Numbered from the stretch's first letter, positions 22,617 through 32,087 are shown. The stretch is DNA of 38,802 nucleotides from Flavipsychrobacter sp964461535 (GCA_964461535.1 CAYWUY010000027.1:1-38802), one strand, 5' to 3'. The notes: generated by a model not told the origin, from the sequence alone. Made by a program: numbers and translations.

Positions 22617-24596
22617 ATGCGTCTAATCTCTACATTGTCGCTTATGGGCATAACCTTATGTGCCTCCCTGTCAGCAATGGCACAGCCTTCATCTTCGGCT
22701 GCCAAGTGCTCTTCTTTCAAGCGTAATACTACAGCTAGAACAACAGTTGCTTCTCCAGCAGAAGACAATTATGATGTAAAATATGTGAAGCTAGACCTTA
22801 AAGTGTCTAATACAAATACTTATGTAGCAGGTAATGTTATTACCACAGCACAAGTAGTAGCTAGTAGTATGTCGACTTATGTATTTGAGTTAGATGATGT
22901 GCATACTATTGATTCTGTGCTAATAGATGGAAGTTCAGTTACATTTACTTCATCCGGCGCAATAAGAACCGCAACTTTACCTACATCATTATCTGCAGGA
23001 GATATGTTTACTGCACAAGTGTTTTACCGTGGCACTCCTGCTTCAGGTAGTCTATTTGGTGGCACCAAAGGCATCAACTGCTTTAATTCTCCATCATGGG
23101 GAAATAGGGTGTTGTTTACATTAAGTGAGTCTTATCATGCTTATGAGTGGTGGCCTTGTAAGCAGTCTTTAAGAGATAAAATTGACTCTAGTGATATATG
23201 GTTAACTGTTCCTGATTCACTTAAGGCTGGTAGTAATGGTTTATTACAAGCTATAACTCCTATGGGAGGTGGTTTAAACAGATTTGAATGGAAAGAACGT
23301 TACCCTATTGATTATTATCTTATTTCATTGGCAGTAGCTAACTATCAAGACTATTCGCACTATATGCATTTTACTGACGGTACTGGGTCAGACTCAATGT
23401 TAATGCAGCACTACATTTACAATAATCCGGGCACTTTTAGTGCTTTTCATGCTCGTTTTGATTCTACTGATTTAATGGTCAATTATTTTAGTGAAACATT
23501 TGGTAGGTATCCATTTTGGAAAGAAAAGTATGGGCACTGTATGGCACCATTAGGTGGGGGTATGGAACATCAAACTATGAGTACTATGGGGTGGTTTGAT
23601 GGCGGTTTAATTGCTCACGAGTTAGGTCATCAGTGGTTTGGCGATAATGTGACTTGTGGTACTTGGAATGATATTTTTATGAACGAAGGGTTCGCATCGT
23701 ATTGCGAGTACTTGTATTGGGATCACTTTATCAGCCATACCAGTGCAACTAATGACATGATAGCAAGATTTGACAATGTGAAGTCTTTGCCTGGTGGATC
23801 TGTGTATTGTACAGACACATCCGACGAAGGCAGGATATTTGATTCTAGATTAAGTTATGATAAAGGAGCATGTGTGCTACATATGCTTAGGTTTGTAGTA
23901 AACAATGATAGTACTTACTTCGCCATTTGGAAGAACTATCAGGATGCTAAAAAAGATTCAACAGGTATTATACCTGATTTTATGAATCAAACTATAGCTG
24001 CTACAGGCACAGCAGTGGATGGTATGCGTATAGATACTTTCTTTAACCAGTGGATGTATGGCGAAGGTTATCCTATGTATGCTATTACTTGGAACCAAAT
24101 AGGTACTGATGTGTATGTAAGATTACAACAGTCTACTTCTGTCCCTACATCGGTGCCATTTTTCTTTACGCCTATGGAATTGAAATTAAAAAGTGCTGCC
24201 GGTGATACAGTAGTGAAAGTATTCAATAACATTCCTGATCAAATATTTCATTTTACTTGGTCTAAGTCAATGACCGGAGTGGTAACTGACCCTAATTATT
24301 GGTTGTTATATGCTGTCAATAGCAATTCAAAAGATGTTACGCTTGATATTACAGGTGGTGCTGCAGTAGCATCTGTATTAGTAACTCCTAATCCTACAAC
24401 CAATGATTGGACCATTACAGGCATAAATAATGGTACTAAGCTAATACTAACTGATATGACCGGTAGAGTATTGTACAATTATTCAGCAACAGAAGATCAT
24501 GTTACTATTCCGGCTACACAATTGTCTTCGGGTATGTATATGCTTACTGTAGATAATGCAGGTATTAGTAGAAGCTATAAGTTGGTAAAACAATAG
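22617..24596 (+). CDS. Secreted M1 family aminopeptidase with T9SS sorting domain
   Basis: 659 residues. A signal peptide ends SAMA|Q23. The M1 core spans about 50-500: the exopeptidase motif is GGGMEHQTMST (313-323), and the zinc site is HELGH (His334, Glu335, His338) with the third ligand Glu357 in MNEGFASY. This gluzincin removes N-terminal residues from peptides. It is shorter than classic PepN because the C-terminal helical domain is replaced by a type A T9SS sorting domain of about 75 residues (VLVTPNPTTNDWTITGI through LSSGMYMLTVD). It should therefore act at the cell surface or outside the cell, feeding on peptides. It is a single gene with its own terminator. Confidence 0.92.
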   Translation: MRLISTLSLMGITLCASLSAMAQPSSSAAKCSSFKRNTTARTTVASPAEDNYDVKYVKLDLKVSNTNTYVAGNVITTAQVVASSMSTYVFELDDVHTIDSVLIDGSSVTFTSSGAIRTATLPTSLSAGDMFTAQVFYRGTPASGSLFGGTKGINCFNSPSWGNRVLFTLSESYHAYEWWPCKQSLRDKIDSSDIWLTVPDSLKAGSNGLLQAITPMGGGLNRFEWKERYPIDYYLISLAVANYQDYSHYMHFTDGTGSDSMLMQHYIYNNPGTFSAFHARFDSTDLMVNYFSETFGRYPFWKEKYGHCMAPLGGGMEHQTMSTMGWFDGGLIAHELGHQWFGDNVTCGTWNDIFMNEGFASYCEYLYWDHFISHTSATNDMIARFDNVKSLPGGSVYCTDTSDEGRIFDSRLSYDKGACVLHMLRFVVNNDSTYFAIWKNYQDAKKDSTGIIPDFMNQTIAATGTAVDGMRIDTFFNQWMYGEGYPMYAITWNQIGTDVYVRLQQSTSVPTSVPFFFTPMELKLKSAAGDTVVKVFNNIPDQIFHFTWSKSMTGVVTDPNYWLLYAVNSNSKDVTLDITGGAAVASVLVTPNPTTNDWTITGINNGTKLILTDMTGRVLYNYSATEDHVTIPATQLSSGMYMLTVDNAGISRSYKLVKQ

Positions 24597-24621
24597 TTAT
24601 TGGTTTTATTCAATGAATGAT

Positions 24622-24653
24622 TGGGCTGTAAGTAACATTGCAGCCCATTTTTA
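24622..24653 (+). terminator. Terminator of the M1 aminopeptidase gene
   Basis: 7-base perfect arms (24622-24628 and 24641-24647) with a 12-base loop, followed by a T-run. Confidence 0.65.
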
Positions 24654-24685
24654 TTTTGTTACTACCTTTACCAAAATATTAGGTT

Positions 24686-25024
24686 ATGTCTAAAAAACAT
24701 ATGTCTCGTCCAGATGGGCTTGCGTATTCTACAAATAAAGATTTTTTCAATGATTTCCCCGCTGATGAGCCAGTAGATACTTTGCCCAAAGAGAAGCAAA
24801 AGTTGCGAGTAAAGCTAGATAGCAAACAAAGAGCAGGTAAAATTGTTACGTTAGTAGAAGGTTTTATTGGCAATATCGATGATTTGGAAGTATTAGGAAA
24901 ACAATTGAAAACAAAATGTGGTGCTGGTGGCAGTGCTAAAGATGGCTTAATAATAGTGCAGGGCGATTATAAAGAAAAGGTAATCAATTGGTTAAAAGAG
25001 TGGGGATATACACAAACAAAATAA
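24686..25024 (+). CDS. yciH: SUI1/eIF1-like translation factor (YciH family)
   Basis: 112 residues. The C-terminal two thirds form a SUI1 domain: LRVKLDSKQRAGKIVTLVEG, then DLEVLGKQLKTKCGAGGSAK, then DGLIIVQGDYKEKVINWL. The basic KCGAGGSAKDG loop is the family hallmark. Bacterial YciH proteins resemble eukaryotic eIF1 and have been linked to fidelity of translation initiation, though their role is not settled. A -7-like box TACCTTTA lies at 24663-24670, 15 bases before the start. The next gene begins 117 bases downstream in the same direction. Confidence 0.88.
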   Translation: MSKKHMSRPDGLAYSTNKDFFNDFPADEPVDTLPKEKQKLRVKLDSKQRAGKIVTLVEGFIGNIDDLEVLGKQLKTKCGAGGSAKDGLIIVQGDYKEKVINWLKEWGYTQTK

Positions 25025-25116
25025 TTGTACCTCTTGTGTACTTGCCTTGTAGGGCTTTTAACATCAATTAAGTATAACTCTATATTCAAGAGTGATAAAT
25101 AACCAAATCATAAGCG

Positions 25117-25124
25117 TATTTTTG
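25117..25124 (+). promoter_or_regulatory. -7 box upstream of the transketolase gene
   Basis: TATTTTTG is an exact TAnnTTTG match ending 17 bases before the ATG at 25142. The -33 element is not clear. Confidence 0.38.
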
Positions 25125-25141
25125 CGGCACATTACGATCTC

Positions 25142-26101
25142 ATGTTACAAGATATTAAAATATTAAACGAAAAGGAAACCCGCGGAGGTTTTGGTGAAGG
25201 TATTTTAGAGGCTGGCCGTCGCAATCCGAATGTTGTGGCACTAACAGCCGACCTTGCAGGCTCTTTAAAGCTGAACGCTTTCATAAAAGAATTTCCTGAT
25301 CGTTTTGTGCAATGCGGTATAGCAGAAGCCAATATGATAGGTGTTGCTGCCGGTCTTACAATAGGTGGAAAAATTCCATACACTACCACATTTGCCAACT
25401 TTTCTACATCTAGGGTGTACGACCAAATTCGTCAGTCTGTAGCATACAGTGGTAAAAATGTAAAGATATGTGCATCTCATGCTGGTCTTACTTTGGGTGA
25501 AGATGGTGCTACACACCAAGTATTGGAAGATATAGGTATGATGAAAATGCTGCCTGGTATGGCTGTAGTTGTGCCTTGCGATTTTAATCAAACCAAAGCT
25601 GCTACTATAGCTATAGCAGAATATAATGGTCCGGTTTATTTACGTTTTGGGCGTCCAAAATGGCCAAATTTCACTGCAGAAGATCAAGTATTTGAGTTAG
25701 GTAAGGCTCAGGTTTTGGCTGAAGGCACAGATGTAAGCATTATAGCCTGTGGTCATATGGTTTGGTTAGCAGTGGAAGCTGCTCGTATGCTTGCTGAAAA
25801 AGGTATATCTGCCGAAGTTATCAATATGCACACAATAAAGCCCCTAGACGAAGAAGCAGTTGTTCGTTCTTTAAGCAAAACTGGTTGTGTAGTAACTGCA
25901 GAAGAGCATCAAATAAATGGAGGTTTAGGTGATAGCATTGCTAATGTAGCATCAAGACGTTGCCCTGTTCCTCATGAGTATGTAGCTGTAATGGATACTT
26001 TTGGTGAGAGTGGAACACCTAACCAGTTGCTACAGAAATACGGTTTAACCAAAGAAAATATTGCTGCTGCTGCTGAAAAAGCTATCAGTCGTAAAAAATA
26101 A
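25142..26101 (+). CDS. Transketolase, C-terminal subunit (split enzyme)
   Basis: 319 residues, matching the C-terminal half of transketolase: the pyrimidine-binding domain with FVQCGIAEANMIGVAAGLTI and GLTLGEDGATHQVLEDIGMM, then the C-terminal domain with GHMVWLAVEAARMLAEKGI and TAEEHQINGGLGDSIANV. Glu in the CGIAEANM motif is the residue that activates thiamine diphosphate. The N-terminal subunit, which supplies the diphosphate- and Mg-binding half, is needed for activity in the pentose phosphate pathway. In split systems it is usually next door, but it is not within this window. The glutaminyl cyclase gene starts 16 bases downstream, so the two may be cotranscribed. Confidence 0.9.
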   Translation: MLQDIKILNEKETRGGFGEGILEAGRRNPNVVALTADLAGSLKLNAFIKEFPDRFVQCGIAEANMIGVAAGLTIGGKIPYTTTFANFSTSRVYDQIRQSVAYSGKNVKICASHAGLTLGEDGATHQVLEDIGMMKMLPGMAVVVPCDFNQTKAATIAIAEYNGPVYLRFGRPKWPNFTAEDQVFELGKAQVLAEGTDVSIIACGHMVWLAVEAARMLAEKGISAEVINMHTIKPLDEEAVVRSLSKTGCVVTAEEHQINGGLGDSIANVASRRCPVPHEYVAVMDTFGESGTPNQLLQKYGLTKENIAAAAEKAISRKK

Positions 26102-26117
26102 TTATTACATCTTACAC

Positions 26118-27122
26118 ATGAGGCCTTTACTCAATAAAGTATGGGCTGCCGGCATATCCTTAGTATTGTTTTCTTGCGGAAATGGTAATACAAAGCAAGA
26201 AAACAATACTAGCCAAACGGCAACTCCATCAGTTGTTACACCCGATTTTATTGCAGACAGTGCGTATGCTAGTATTCAGAAGCAGTTGTCTTTTGGTGCT
26301 CGTGTGCCTGGTACTCCTGCTCAGAAACAGTGTGCTGACTGGATGGCAAGTCAATTGAGTGTGGTATGCGATTCTGTTTATCGTCAGGATGTTACGGTGA
26401 AGGGTGGAGACGGTAAAACGTTACCATGTTATAACGTTATAGGTGCTATAAATCCACAAGCTAGTAGAAGAATTTTATTAGTAACACATTGGGATTCTCG
26501 CCCTTGGGCCGACCAAGATGTAACCGATAAAGACAAGCCAGTAATGGCTGCAGATGATGGTGCCAGTGGTGTAGGGGTATTAATAGAACTAGCCCGTGCT
26601 ATTAAAACTAAAGGTTTATCTAAAGATTTGGGAATTGATATATTCTTTACAGATGTAGAGGATTATGGTAAAGATGTTTGGGGTGAAAATTCATATTGCT
26701 TAGGCACGCAATATTGGGCGCTTCATCCGCATGTGCCTAACTATAAGGCCGATTTTGGTATACTTCTAGATATGGTAGGTGCTAAAGGAGCACAATTTCC
26801 TATGGAAGGTATTTCTGCTAAGTATGCAGGGGCTATTCAACAGCAAATATGGCAGGCAGCAGCCAGTGCAGGTTATTCTTCCTACTTCAGGTTTACTGAA
26901 GGCCCTATGATAACTGACGATCATTTACCACTTAACCAGATGACCGGTATAAAAACAGTGGATATTATTCACCTTACAGATAATCAACAAAAACCATTTG
27001 CCCCACATTGGCATACCCATGCCGATGATATTCAGATTATAGATAAAGCTACCTTAAAAGCAGTAGGGCAAACGATATTATATGTTATTTATCAAGAGGC
27101 TGCAACACCTAAAGCTTCTTAG
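26118..27122 (+). CDS. Glutaminyl-peptide cyclotransferase (M28-type), lipoprotein
   Basis: ATG 26118 gives a lipobox at Cys20 (LVLFSC), so it is favoured over the frame opening at 26061 (334 residues). The M28/glutaminyl-cyclase motifs are present: THWDSRPWAD (His124), AADDGASGVGVLIELARA (zinc ligand Asp147), FFTDVEDYG (Glu181), LLDMVGAKGAQFPME (Asp218), TDDHLPLN and HWHTHADD (His299). These wordings are those of the Bacteroidota type II glutaminyl cyclase, which turns N-terminal Gln of exported proteins into pyroglutamate in the periplasm. All eight signal peptidase I candidates here would expose Gln. The stop lies one base from the stop of the convergent gene. Confidence 0.87.
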   Translation: MRPLLNKVWAAGISLVLFSCGNGNTKQENNTSQTATPSVVTPDFIADSAYASIQKQLSFGARVPGTPAQKQCADWMASQLSVVCDSVYRQDVTVKGGDGKTLPCYNVIGAINPQASRRILLVTHWDSRPWADQDVTDKDKPVMAADDGASGVGVLIELARAIKTKGLSKDLGIDIFFTDVEDYGKDVWGENSYCLGTQYWALHPHVPNYKADFGILLDMVGAKGAQFPMEGISAKYAGAIQQQIWQAAASAGYSSYFRFTEGPMITDDHLPLNQMTGIKTVDIIHLTDNQQKPFAPHWHTHADDIQIIDKATLKAVGQTILYVIYQEAATPKAS

Positions 27123-27123
27123 T

Positions 27124-27762
27124 CTACTTTAAAAACTGATTATATTTCTTTTCTTGTCCTATAAACGTAGGGCTACCATGGCCGGATAATACTTGTGTAT
27201 CTGCCGGTAAACTAAAAAGTTGTGTTCTAATGCTGTTAAGCAAAGTAGCATGATCTCCGCCGGGTAAATCCGTTCTGCCTATTCCACCTGCAAAAAGTGC
27301 ATCCCCGCTTATTACCCATTTCCCGGCTTCGTAGTAGAAAGCAATACTGCCCGGTGAGTGTCCTGGTACTAACAATACATCTACTTTATCGTCTCCTAGT
27401 TGTAGTGGCGTATTTTCTTTTATGTAGTAGCTCACCTTAGGTACGTCTAGCTTTTCAAAACCAAACATAGCAGCAGTATCTGCTCCTCTGTCTAGTACTG
27501 GTTGTTCCAGTTCATGAATGCCAAAATCTATACCATAGGTGTCCTGTAAAGCTTGTACACCAAATATGTGGTCTAAGTGCCCGTGTGTATTAATAATGCC
27601 TTTAGGCGTTAATCCTTTCTCTGTTATGTAGTTTTTTATAATGTCTAGCTCTTCAGGATAATACATGCCGGGATCAACTATCCAGCATTGTTGTTTGTCA
27701 TTACTAATGAGGTAGGTATTTTCCTCGAAGGCATTAAAAGTAAAAAAAACCACATTTAACAT
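27124..27762 (-). CDS. MBL-fold hydrolase, glyoxalase II-like
   Basis: 212 residues. The metallo-beta-lactamase fold motif THGHLDH gives His60, His62, Asp64 and His65. Further ligands are His135 (VPGHSPGS), Asp154 (ISGDALF) and His195 (LSGHGSPT). The set is complete for a binuclear metal site. The closest named families are hydroxyacylglutathione hydrolases (glyoxalase II) and YcbL-like thioesterases; the short C-terminus without the glutathione-binding helices favours the YcbL type. A -7 box TACATTTG on the minus strand (27795-27802) lies 32 bases upstream. It is convergent with glutaminyl cyclase with a 1-base gap and no room for a terminator. Confidence 0.87.
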   Translation of the reverse strand: MLNVVFFTFNAFEENTYLISNDKQQCWIVDPGMYYPEELDIIKNYITEKGLTPKGIINTHGHLDHIFGVQALQDTYGIDFGIHELEQPVLDRGADTAAMFGFEKLDVPKVSYYIKENTPLQLGDDKVDVLLVPGHSPGSIAFYYEAGKWVISGDALFAGGIGRTDLPGGDHATLLNSIRTQLFSLPADTQVLSGHGSPTFIGQEKKYNQFLK

Positions 27763-27794
27763 CTCAGTATGGTATTATTGGTTAACTTGAGATG

Positions 27795-27802
27795 CAAATG
27801 TA
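27795..27802 (-). promoter_or_regulatory. -7 box of the MBL-fold hydrolase gene
   Basis: TACATTTG on the minus strand is an exact TAnnTTTG match ending 32 bases before the ATG at 27762. Confidence 0.38.
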
Positions 27803-27908
27803 TTGCTAAGCTGCAATAAATGACGTGTATTATACTTTTTAAAGTACAATTAACGTTATTGCTACAGAAGTGATAAGCAGTTGTTGCCATACTGATAATG
27901 ATTTATTC

Positions 27909-30900
27909 ATGTTCAATCCCTATACATATCAGCGCCTTGTCATTTGGGCGTTTCTTTTATTTGCCTTAGTCATAGGCAATGCATCTTTTGCGCAATCCAA
28001 TATTGAAAGATTTGGTCATAATAGACTACAATATCGCAAGTTCGATTGGAAATATTTTGATACCAAACACTTTAGGGTCTATCATTACGATAAGTCGGGT
28101 AGGCAGTTGGGGCGTTACGTAGCTGAAGAATGCGAAAATAATATAAGCATTATTGAAAGAAGGGTAGGTGGTAAGTTTCCAGATAGATTTAATATCATAC
28201 TATACAATAGCTATGATGAATACAAGCAAAATAATGTTGGTATTCGAGACGAATCTCAGGTAGCCGATATTACCATATCACAAGCTAAAAACTTAGTTGG
28301 CGACAAGCTTGTAGTTTATTTTACAGGAGACCATACCGATCTTAAACGACAAATAAGAGCAGGTATGGCTATAATTGTTATGCAACAAAACTTTTATGGC
28401 GAGAGCTTTAAAAAAATGATGCGTACCAATTTTTTATTAGACCTTCCTCAGTGGACTACGGATGGTTATTTAGCTTATTTGGTAGATGGTTGGAACACTG
28501 AATCTAATAGTGAGTGGAAACGACTTTTAGATGCAAGACCCAAAACTGGGTTTCATCAATTTTCTTTAGAATATCCTGAATTGGCTGGACGTGCCTTTTG
28601 GAAATATATATCTGCAACTTATGGCAATAGAAAGGTGAAAGATTTACTAATGGCCATGCAGCAGAGTAGTAGTGTAAGTAAAACTTTGAAAGATAAAGCC
28701 TATTTGGGCATAAAGGTTAGACGTGTATACGATTCCTGTATAGCTTACTATAAAAAAATATACGCTATTGACTCAACAAAGCAAGAATTACCGGATAGCA
28801 CAAATGGTTTAATTAGTTTAAAAGTGCCCAACGATGGGTCGGTAATAAAGAACGTTATGCTTTCTCCTAAGGGTACAGATATTGCATATGTAGCATGGAA
28901 GCATGGGCAATACACTATATACACACAGAAAACAGCAGGCGACCAAGTTAAGAGTGTATTGTTAGAAGGAGGGGATAAAGACTTTCTTGACGATAACGAT
29001 CCTAATTATCCTATGATGACATGGTCTAATACGGGTAATAAACTAGCTATAGTTTTTAAAAAGGATAGAAAAACTAGAATTAGAATATACAACTCAATAA
29101 AAGGTAAGATAGAGAACTATATAATACCGGCTAAGCGCTTTGATAGACTGCTGGGTATGACTTTTATGGAAGATGATAGCAAAATGATATTCTCTGCCAT
29201 AAAAAATAGTCAAACCGATTTGTATACGTTCATAATAAAGGGTGCTAAGGTTGTGAATATTACCAACGATGCATGGGACGATTTAAACCCTGTATATGTT
29301 AGTGGTGGTTCCAGAACAGGTATTTTGTTTTTATCAAACAGGCCTGCTCCTAATATGGAAGTTCCTCAAGGAGTGAATCAACTGCCTAATGGAGTGATGA
29401 ATGTATTCTTTTACAACACTACTACTGAAAGAAAAGAGTTGCTACAATGCTCTAAGATTTCCTCCGGTAAAATATCACAACCTATACAGTACGGATATGA
29501 CAACTTTGCATATTTATACGATGGTAATGGTATCAATAATAAGTACGTTGTAATGTTCGGTCGCACTACTAAAAACATGGACTCAGCCTATGCTTTGCCG
29601 GTTACTAATTACAATACAAGTGTTATAAGTCATCAGTTTAATTTAGCAACGGGTGGTGCGTCAGAGGTAGTGCAAGTTAAAAATAAATATATCCTTTACT
29701 CTCATAAGCTAGATTTTCCATCAGATACATTTCCTAAAAAGCCACTATTGCCTACTACGCTCTCGCTGGAGGCTATAGACACTGAGGTGGTAGTAGAGGG
29801 AGTAAATGTTATTTATGATAATCCTATTACCGATACAGTCTATCGCCCATTGGTAAAAACAGGTAATACTTTCCAAACCGAGTTTACAGATACTACTTCT
29901 GGCGTTGCCTTTAAGCTCAAGAAAAATGCTGAGGATAAAAAGAAATTGGCAGCAGATGTATCTACCCAAGAAACAAAAGAGGCAGATAGCTCTACTTTAA
30001 ATGTTATTAATGATAGCGCTTATTTAAAAATGAAACCTACAAAATATAGGTTGAGCTTTAAGCCGGGTCAGTTAAATGTGAGGTTAGATAATAGTACTTT
30101 GTTCAATAGATATCAGTCATATGCCAATAATCAAGGTCAATACAAAAATCCCGGAATAAGTGCTTTAGCCACTATTGATATGCTTGAGCTTATGGAAAAT
30201 CATAAGCTAACTGCTGGCTTCCAATTGCCGGTAGATATGGCACAATCTACTTGGTTTTTACAATACAACAACTACAAACGCAGAGCAGACTGGTCTTTAC
30301 TTTTAATGCGCACGCAATGGAAGGATAATATATATGTTGGTTACACTGATTCTTCAGGGGTTATAAGATTCCAAAAACAGCAGTTGTTTCAAAACATATC
30401 TACTCTAGGGCAGTTTGAATGGAGTTATCCATTGGATAAAATGAGGAGCATAAGATTCACTACTGCATACAAACAAGATAAACTAGTGCAAAAAGCACAA
30501 GATACGCTTAGCCTAAAGTATGAAATACCAAATACACAGCAAGATTGGTCTATGACCAGGCTAGAGTATGTATATGATAATACAATAGCACCACTCTTAA
30601 ATATAAGAATGGGGACAAGGTTTAAAATCTATTCAGAATATATGAATCAGCTTAATGGAACTAACCAAAGCTGTTATAATATTGGTTTAGATTTTCGTAC
30701 CTACCAAAAATTGTATAAAAATATGATATGGGCAACTAGGGTAGCCTATGCTCATTCTGACGGTACAGCTCAGGTGCAGTATCAGCTTGGAGGGGTAGAT
30801 AATTGGATTAGTGCTAAAACTGCTCAAACACCTTCCGGAGATGGTACTTATGGTTTTATTGCACTATCTACTAGTTTAAGAGGGTATTTGCAAGCAGCAA

Positions 30901-31280
30901 GAAAGGGAAATAACGTTGCTGTAATGAGCTCAGAGGTTAGATTACCTGTAGCCAATACATTTATTAAACGTCCTATTAGTTCAGGTATTATTAAAGAATT
31001 GCAGCTAATTGCTTTTACAGACATTGGCTCTACATGGAATGGTTTTTTACCATCAGCCGAAAGCTATAATACTACTTATACGTATATATATGGTGCTAAT
31101 GGATTTCCTTCTAATGTGCAGGTTCAGGTTCAATCTGCTTCAAGCACAGGTTTAGGTATTGGCTATGGGTTAGGGTTGCGAACTAAACTAATGGGGTACT
31201 TTGTAAGATGCGATGCAGCATGGAATATAGAAGGTAGTACCAAGCCACAGATATATTTTGCATTTGGTACCGATTTCTAG
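27909..31280 (+). CDS. Large exported PD40/TolB-like protein with inactive peptidase-like N-terminus
   Basis: 1123 residues from ATG 27909, which gives a clean signal peptide (ASFA|Q29); the frame opens at 27870. Residues about 45-200 resemble the gluzincin-like peptidase MA fold (DWKYFDTKHFRVYHY, FPDRFNIILYNSYDEY, LPQWTTDGYLAYLVDGW). However, the HExxH position reads IRAGMAIIVMQQ, so no zinc site is left. Residues about 280-600 contain PD40/WD40-like blades (KNVMLSPKGTDIAYVAW, MMTWSNTGNKLAIVFKK, DLNPVYVSGGSRTGILFLSN), as in TolB. The final 350 residues are rich in alternating strands and end YFAFGTDF, like an outer-membrane beta-barrel. It is widespread-looking in Bacteroidota; its function is unknown. 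Confidence 0.75.
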   Translation: MFNPYTYQRLVIWAFLLFALVIGNASFAQSNIERFGHNRLQYRKFDWKYFDTKHFRVYHYDKSGRQLGRYVAEECENNISIIERRVGGKFPDRFNIILYNSYDEYKQNNVGIRDESQVADITISQAKNLVGDKLVVYFTGDHTDLKRQIRAGMAIIVMQQNFYGESFKKMMRTNFLLDLPQWTTDGYLAYLVDGWNTESNSEWKRLLDARPKTGFHQFSLEYPELAGRAFWKYISATYGNRKVKDLLMAMQQSSSVSKTLKDKAYLGIKVRRVYDSCIAYYKKIYAIDSTKQELPDSTNGLISLKVPNDGSVIKNVMLSPKGTDIAYVAWKHGQYTIYTQKTAGDQVKSVLLEGGDKDFLDDNDPNYPMMTWSNTGNKLAIVFKKDRKTRIRIYNSIKGKIENYIIPAKRFDRLLGMTFMEDDSKMIFSAIKNSQTDLYTFIIKGAKVVNITNDAWDDLNPVYVSGGSRTGILFLSNRPAPNMEVPQGVNQLPNGVMNVFFYNTTTERKELLQCSKISSGKISQPIQYGYDNFAYLYDGNGINNKYVVMFGRTTKNMDSAYALPVTNYNTSVISHQFNLATGGASEVVQVKNKYILYSHKLDFPSDTFPKKPLLPTTLSLEAIDTEVVVEGVNVIYDNPITDTVYRPLVKTGNTFQTEFTDTTSGVAFKLKKNAEDKKKLAADVSTQETKEADSSTLNVINDSAYLKMKPTKYRLSFKPGQLNVRLDNSTLFNRYQSYANNQGQYKNPGISALATIDMLELMENHKLTAGFQLPVDMAQSTWFLQYNNYKRRADWSLLLMRTQWKDNIYVGYTDSSGVIRFQKQQLFQNISTLGQFEWSYPLDKMRSIRFTTAYKQDKLVQKAQDTLSLKYEIPNTQQDWSMTRLEYVYDNTIAPLLNIRMGTRFKIYSEYMNQLNGTNQSCYNIGLDFRTYQKLYKNMIWATRVAYAHSDGTAQVQYQLGGVDNWISAKTAQTPSGDGTYGFIALSTSLRGYLQAARKGNNVAVMSSEVRLPVANTFIKRPISSGIIKELQLIAFTDIGSTWNGFLPSAESYNTTYTYIYGANGFPSNVQVQVQSASSTGLGIGYGLGLRTKLMGYFVRCDAAWNIEGSTKPQIYFAFGTDF

Positions 31281-31300
31281 TTTTTACTCAGTTATTGTTC

Positions 31301-31341
31301 TATATGTAAAAGGCTTGCGATTCGCAAGCCTTTTACATATA
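31301..31341. terminator. Bidirectional terminator, 20-base perfect stem with 1-base centre
   Basis: 31301-31320 is the exact reverse complement of 31322-31341. It lies between the convergent TolB-like gene and the cyclophilin gene, 20 bases after one stop and 2 bases before the other. Confidence 0.8.
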
Positions 31342-31342
31342 G

Positions 31343-32011
31343 TTAGAAAAGCAAAAATCTCTTCTTTTTCTTTACCACTCTTACCTTAAGCATTCTAATG
31401 TCTTTGTTGGGTCTATCATGGCTATCTCTTGCTTCATTAGCTATTTTATCTACTATCTCCATTCCGTCTATTACCTCGCCAAATACGGTATAGTTACCAT
31501 CTAAGTGAGGCGTGCCGCCTACTGTTTTATAATACTCACGTTGGTTGGCTGGTATTTTTCTATTGGTGCGTTTTTCTACATTGTCTAGTTCTGCATCTGT
31601 AAATGTCTTACCTACTACAATGTAAAATTGGCAGGCTGAACCCGATTTGTCAGGCGTGTTATCTCTAGCCACTCCTAAAGCACCTCTTTTGTGATATAGA
31701 CTATCATTTATTTCTGCAGGAACGGTATATCCCAAGTTACCTTCTCCTAGTAGTTGTCCGGCTTTAGCATGCTTAGAGGTTGAATCTCCACCTTGTATCA
31801 CAAATTTGGGTATGCAACGGTGAAATAGCGTGCTATCGTAGTAGTGCTCATTTGCCAGTTTCACCATGTTCATGGTGTTTTTAGGTGTTTGGTCATATAG
31901 CATTACAGTTATAGTGCCATACTCTGTCTCAATGCTAATTTTGTTTTTTTGAGCCCAAAGGGTGTTATAGCTTGCAGCTATTAGTAATACGCTCAATAAA
32001 ATGCGTTTCAT
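31343..32011 (-). CDS. Exported cyclophilin-type peptidyl-prolyl isomerase
   Basis: ATG 32011 gives a signal peptide (MKRILLSVLLIAASYNTLWA|Q, 222 residues); the frame opens at 32038. Cyclophilin core motifs are in order: LFHRCIPKFVIQGGDS with the catalytic Arg, GEGNLGYTVPAEI, GALGVARDNTPDKSGSACQF and LDGNYTVFGEVIDGMEIVDKI. An insertion of about 25 residues (DAELDNVEKRTNRKIPANQR) follows the FYIVVG strand, as in other Bacteroidota cyclophilins. It should speed proline isomerisation during folding of periplasmic or surface proteins. It is a single gene with a strong shared terminator. Confidence 0.92.
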   Translation of the reverse strand: MKRILLSVLLIAASYNTLWAQKNKISIETEYGTITVMLYDQTPKNTMNMVKLANEHYYDSTLFHRCIPKFVIQGGDSTSKHAKAGQLLGEGNLGYTVPAEINDSLYHKRGALGVARDNTPDKSGSACQFYIVVGKTFTDAELDNVEKRTNRKIPANQREYYKTVGGTPHLDGNYTVFGEVIDGMEIVDKIANEARDSHDRPNKDIRMLKVRVVKKKKRFLLF

Positions 32012-32087
32012 AAATACAATTAAGTTATAGTTGTGCAAAAGACAATTTACACATTAGTTGATTACTAATAATAAGAAAGAGATAAAA

